This document shows positions 6,187-8,564 of a stretch of DNA of 8,564 nucleotides, piece after piece. Source of the stretch: Flavobacteriaceae bacterium (lineage in GTDB: Bacteria > Bacteroidota > Bacteroidia > Flavobacteriales > Flavobacteriaceae); assembly GCA_947461915.1 (NCBI GenBank), contig CANHNG010000055.1:1-8564 (forward strand). Direction: 5' to 3'. The stretch's first letter is position 1; each line of letters starts with the position of its first letter. The position numbers and the translations under genes were made by a program. The notes beneath the pieces are model-generated. The model did not search any database. It was given only the letters and a program-made list of their open reading frames with translations, and was not told the DNA's origin.

Positions 6187-7296
6187 TTAAAATTCAGAAG
6201 GGATTTCTTTTTGACTTTTAGTTTCTTGAGCATTGTCTTTACTTATTTCAGGAAGAACTGTTGATGGTTTAGCGGTTCCTTTTGGTTTTACTGGAATATA
6301 AATTTCAGTAATCCATTTTGAAGGGCTTTTTTCTTCTTTTTTACCAAGGACAAATACTTCCACGTGCGAAAATGAAAAATCTTTAGTGAGATTGTTTGCT
6401 TTTATGTATTCCTTTGTTTTATCCAATGCGGCTTTACTATGAGTATAATCTCCTGTCATTGTTGTTTTTACTGCTTGAAATGCTTTCAATTTTTTTGACA
6501 TGATATCACTTCCTTCCACTATAAAAATATCTTCTTTGATAGGAATACAAATTGATATTCTCGCCAGTTTATTGTCGCTATCATAAGTATTATATATTAT
6601 AAATGGTTTTCCATTTATCGAAATAGTATTTTTTTTGCAAAAATTAGTGATTTTTGAAATAACTATTTCCGAGTTTTTAGGAATCTTCGAAATTTCACTG
6701 GTAAAGGTTTGTTCTAAATAAAAATTTTCGAGTTTGTTTGATAATCCATTTACCTTTATCGAATAAGTGTTTATTTCATAATCCAATTTTCGGTCTAAAT
6801 TAGTCAAGCTTTTTTCAAACATCAGTCCAATTACTTTCTGTGCACCGCCGTTAAAAGTGTTCATAATTTTATACATAAAACTCATTTTTCCCATTGCTTT
6901 CCAAGTGACTTTAGTGCCTTTTAGAGTATCCTTAAAACTCATAAAAACTTCAGAGTAGTTGCCGTTGAAATTCATTGTTTGAAAAATGCTATCGTTCACC
7001 TTTATATATAATGTTTTTAAATCTCCACTACCTGCTTTTCCTTCCCAAGAACATAAGCTACCTTTTCCTATAGTGTTTTTAGAATGGGTTACATTTATTA
7101 GAGAATCTTCTACTGCCCAAGAATTCCAATCTGCCCAATTTTTAGTTTCATTTACATAACTAAATACGGCCGATTTTGGCGAGTTGATAACCCTACTTCT
7201 TTCCACGCTAAATTCCCCTTTTTGTGTTGCAACAAAAATGGATAATGCCACCAGGCTAAGTAATAGTAAAAGAAATAAATATTTTAAAATTCTCAT
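6187..7296 (-). CDS. Membrane-anchored two-domain protein: SRPBCC + GyrI-like effector-binding domain
   Basis: The 369-residue protein has three parts. An N-terminal hydrophobic helix (about 4-23, LKYLFLLLLLSLVALSIFVA) reads as an uncleaved anchor or signal. An SRPBCC (START/Bet v 1-like) domain runs from about 29 to 175, with the typical opening VERSRVINSPKSAVFSYVNE (31-50), the NWADWNSW segment (53-60) and the GKGSLCSWEGK strand pair. A GyrI-like domain (the ligand-binding fold of BmrR/Rob) runs from about 195 to 337, with IYNTYDSDNKLARISICIPI (234-253) and WITEIYIPVK (328-337), whose E331 is in the position of the conserved acidic residue of the fold. A polar Lys/Pro/Ser tail ends the protein. 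Both folds usually bind hydrophobic or cationic small molecules; there is no DNA-binding domain. The mature part should lie outside the cytoplasmic membrane. The gene is the first of the minus-strand group that includes the ECF sigma gene. Its ligand is unknown. Confidence 0.85.
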   Translation of the reverse strand: MRILKYLFLLLLLSLVALSIFVATQKGEFSVERSRVINSPKSAVFSYVNETKNWADWNSWAVEDSLINVTHSKNTIGKGSLCSWEGKAGSGDLKTLYIKVNDSIFQTMNFNGNYSEVFMSFKDTLKGTKVTWKAMGKMSFMYKIMNTFNGGAQKVIGLMFEKSLTNLDRKLDYEINTYSIKVNGLSNKLENFYLEQTFTSEISKIPKNSEIVISKITNFCKKNTISINGKPFIIYNTYDSDNKLARISICIPIKEDIFIVEGSDIMSKKLKAFQAVKTTMTGDYTHSKAALDKTKEYIKANNLTKDFSFSHVEVFVLGKKEEKSPSKWITEIYIPVKPKGTAKPSTVLPEISKDNAQETKSQKEIPSEF

Positions 7297-7355
7297 TGTA
7301 CTCCATGTTATTTTATCATGTAAAGTTAGAAATTTTATTAATACGGTAACCGCTA

Positions 7356-7363
7356 CAAAGTTA
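7356..7363 (-). promoter_or_regulatory. Putative promoter -7 box for the SRPBCC-GyrI gene
   Basis: The minus strand reads TAACTTTG (consensus TAnnTTTG), 59 bases before the ATG. No TTG stands 17-23 bases upstream. A second weaker box, TAACTTTA (7321-7328), lies nearer the gene. It is uncertain which, if either, is used. Confidence 0.35.
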
Positions 7364-7428
7364 AAATTAGTGGTCTTAATTATTTTTAATTGTTTTCAAT
7401 TTTAAATTGATTTAAGTGTAATAAATCT

Positions 7429-7461
7429 TTGTTACAATCAATATAAATAAATGTATATTTG
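7429..7461 (+). promoter_or_regulatory. Putative promoter of the dipeptidyl peptidase gene
   Basis: TATATTTG (7454-7461) matches the -7 consensus TAnnTTTG, and TTG at 7429-7431 stands 22 bases before it, within the spacing tolerated by Flavobacterium promoters. The leader to the ATG at 7500 would be about 30 bases, A/T-rich and without a Shine-Dalgarno sequence. This is the best-formed promoter in the window. Confidence 0.55.
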
Positions 7462-7499
7462 TTAAACAACTCTTTTTAAACAACTAAATAATATTACTA

Positions 7500-8564
7500 A
7501 TGAAAGTACTAAAAACCTTAGGGATTTTTATTTCGATTGGGATTTCCCTTTTATGTAATGCACAAATAACCAAAACCAATACTCTAAAAATAACCGAAAA
7601 AGCCCCTTTCGAATATGTTGTCGAACAATTTTCCGACATAAAAGTATTGCGGTATCAAATTCCAGGCTGGGAAAACTTAACCTTAAACGAACAAAAGTTG
7701 GTCTATTATCTTACCCAAGCCGGATATTCGGGTCGGGATATAGTTTGGGACCAGCATTATAAGCACAACCTGAAAATAAGAAAAGCGCTCGAGAATATGT
7801 ATCAAAATTATAAGGGAAACAAAACTACCGAAGACTGGAAAAATTTCGAAATTTACCTAAAAAGAGTATGGTTTGCCAATGGGATTCATCATCATTATTC
7901 GAATGACAAAATCAAACCTGATTTTTCAAAAGACTATTTCACCACATTAATGAAAGCTACCAAAACAAGCTTGTCGCCCATTATAGTAGATGTTATTTTC
8001 AATGATGCCGATGCCAAAAAAGTAAATCTTGATGAATCTAAGGGATTATTGGAAGGTTCAGCAATTAATTTTTATGACAAGGGAATTACAGCTAAAGAGG
8101 CAGAAGATTTTTATGCCAAGAAAACCAGTCCGGATCCAAGTAAACCTTATTCTTTCGGTTTAAACTCTAAACTGGTTCGCAATGCTAAAGGACAATTGGA
8201 AGAAAAGGTATGGAAAAGCGGCGGAATGTATGGAACGGCTATCGACAAAATCGTTTATTGGTTAGAAAAAGCCAAAAGTGTGGCTGAAAACAAAAAGCAA
8301 GGAGATGCTCTAGAATTACTCATTAGTTACTACAAAACGGGAAGTTTAAAAACTTGGGACGATTATAATATCGCTTGGTTACAGGCCACCGAAGGAAATA
8401 TTGACTATATCAACAGTTTTATCGAAGTCTACAACGATCCATTGGGATACAGAGGTTCTTATGAAAGTATCGTTCAGATAAAAGATTTCGACATGTCGGC
8501 AAAAATGGAAGTCATTTCTAAAAATGCGCAATGGTTTGAAGACAATTCTCCCTTGTTTCCGGAA
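7500..8564 (+). CDS. Secreted dipeptidyl peptidase III (M49), N-terminal half (3' end outside window)
   Basis: The frame is open from the ATG at 7500 to the last base, giving 355 residues with no stop. The family is the zinc-dependent exopeptidase that removes dipeptides from the N-terminus of peptides. Residues 1-21 form a signal peptide (MKVLKTLGIFISIGISLLCNA, likely cut before Q22), so the enzyme should act in the periplasm or at the surface. Family blocks visible are FEYVVEQFSDIKVLRYQIPG (37-56), LTLNEQKLVYYLTQAGYSGRD (60-80), KRVWFANGIHHHYSND (121-136) and VYNDPLGYRGSYESIV (310-325), the last matching the YRDPFGSRGEFEGFV region of human DPP III. The zinc motifs (HExxxH type, then EExR) lie further downstream and are not seen, so catalytic competence cannot be checked. 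Bacteroidota members have about 670 residues, so roughly half is present. The gene is divergent from the SRPBCC-GyrI gene, with 203 bases between them. Confidence 0.92.
   Translation, partial: MKVLKTLGIFISIGISLLCNAQITKTNTLKITEKAPFEYVVEQFSDIKVLRYQIPGWENLTLNEQKLVYYLTQAGYSGRDIVWDQHYKHNLKIRKALENMYQNYKGNKTTEDWKNFEIYLKRVWFANGIHHHYSNDKIKPDFSKDYFTTLMKATKTSLSPIIVDVIFNDADAKKVNLDESKGLLEGSAINFYDKGITAKEAEDFYAKKTSPDPSKPYSFGLNSKLVRNAKGQLEEKVWKSGGMYGTAIDKIVYWLEKAKSVAENKKQGDALELLISYYKTGSLKTWDDYNIAWLQATEGNIDYINSFIEVYNDPLGYRGSYESIVQIKDFDMSAKMEVISKNAQWFEDNSPLFPE

Noticed and set aside
7878..7901. NGIHHHYS in the peptidase as a zinc-binding site
   Set aside because: This block is a conserved part of the N-terminal lobe of M49 proteins; the catalytic zinc motif of the family is HExxxH type and lies further along, outside the window.

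Overview
The window looks like core chromosome of a low-GC member of the Bacteroidota, most likely Flavobacterium or a close relative. The evidence is AT-rich intergenic DNA, -7 boxes of the TAnnTTTG type in front of several genes, little Shine-Dalgarno sequence, and proteins (Rho, a 411-aa RsmB-type methylase, Kup, a secreted M49 peptidase) that read like flavobacterial versions. This assignment rests on recognition of families, not on a database search. No mobile element, CRISPR array, tRNA or rRNA is visible, and no gap between genes exceeds 250 bases.

Layout. (1) Positions 1-996, plus strand: the C-terminal 331 residues of transcription terminator Rho, cut by the window start. (2) Positions 1082-2317, minus: an RsmB/NOP2-type rRNA m5C methyltransferase, convergent with rho and sharing a hairpin terminator that can work in both directions. 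(3) Positions 2460-4421, minus: Kup, a potassium:proton symporter, with its own promoter-like box and terminator. (4) Positions 7296 down to 4671, minus: a group of four genes encoding a membrane-anchored SRPBCC + GyrI-like two-domain protein, an ECF sigma factor with a TTG start, a single-pass membrane protein that is probably its anti-sigma factor, and a small secreted Spy/CpxP-like helical protein. The group ends in a strong hairpin terminator. (5) Positions 7500-8564, plus: the first 355 residues of a secreted dipeptidyl peptidase III (family M49), divergent from group 4 and cut by the window end before its zinc site.

The part most worth a second look is group 4. The last three genes are tightly packed (24 and 6 bases apart) and form an apparent envelope-stress module: sigma factor, transmembrane inhibitor, periplasmic Spy/CpxP-like partner. 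In outline this resembles CnrH/CnrY/CnrX. However, the mature Spy-like protein has no His or Cys and the anti-sigma candidate has no Cys, so metal or thiol sensing is not supported. The gene just upstream encodes two putative small-ligand folds held at the membrane, and may feed into or be read with the module; that link is inference from position only. The remaining genes are ordinary housekeeping genes.
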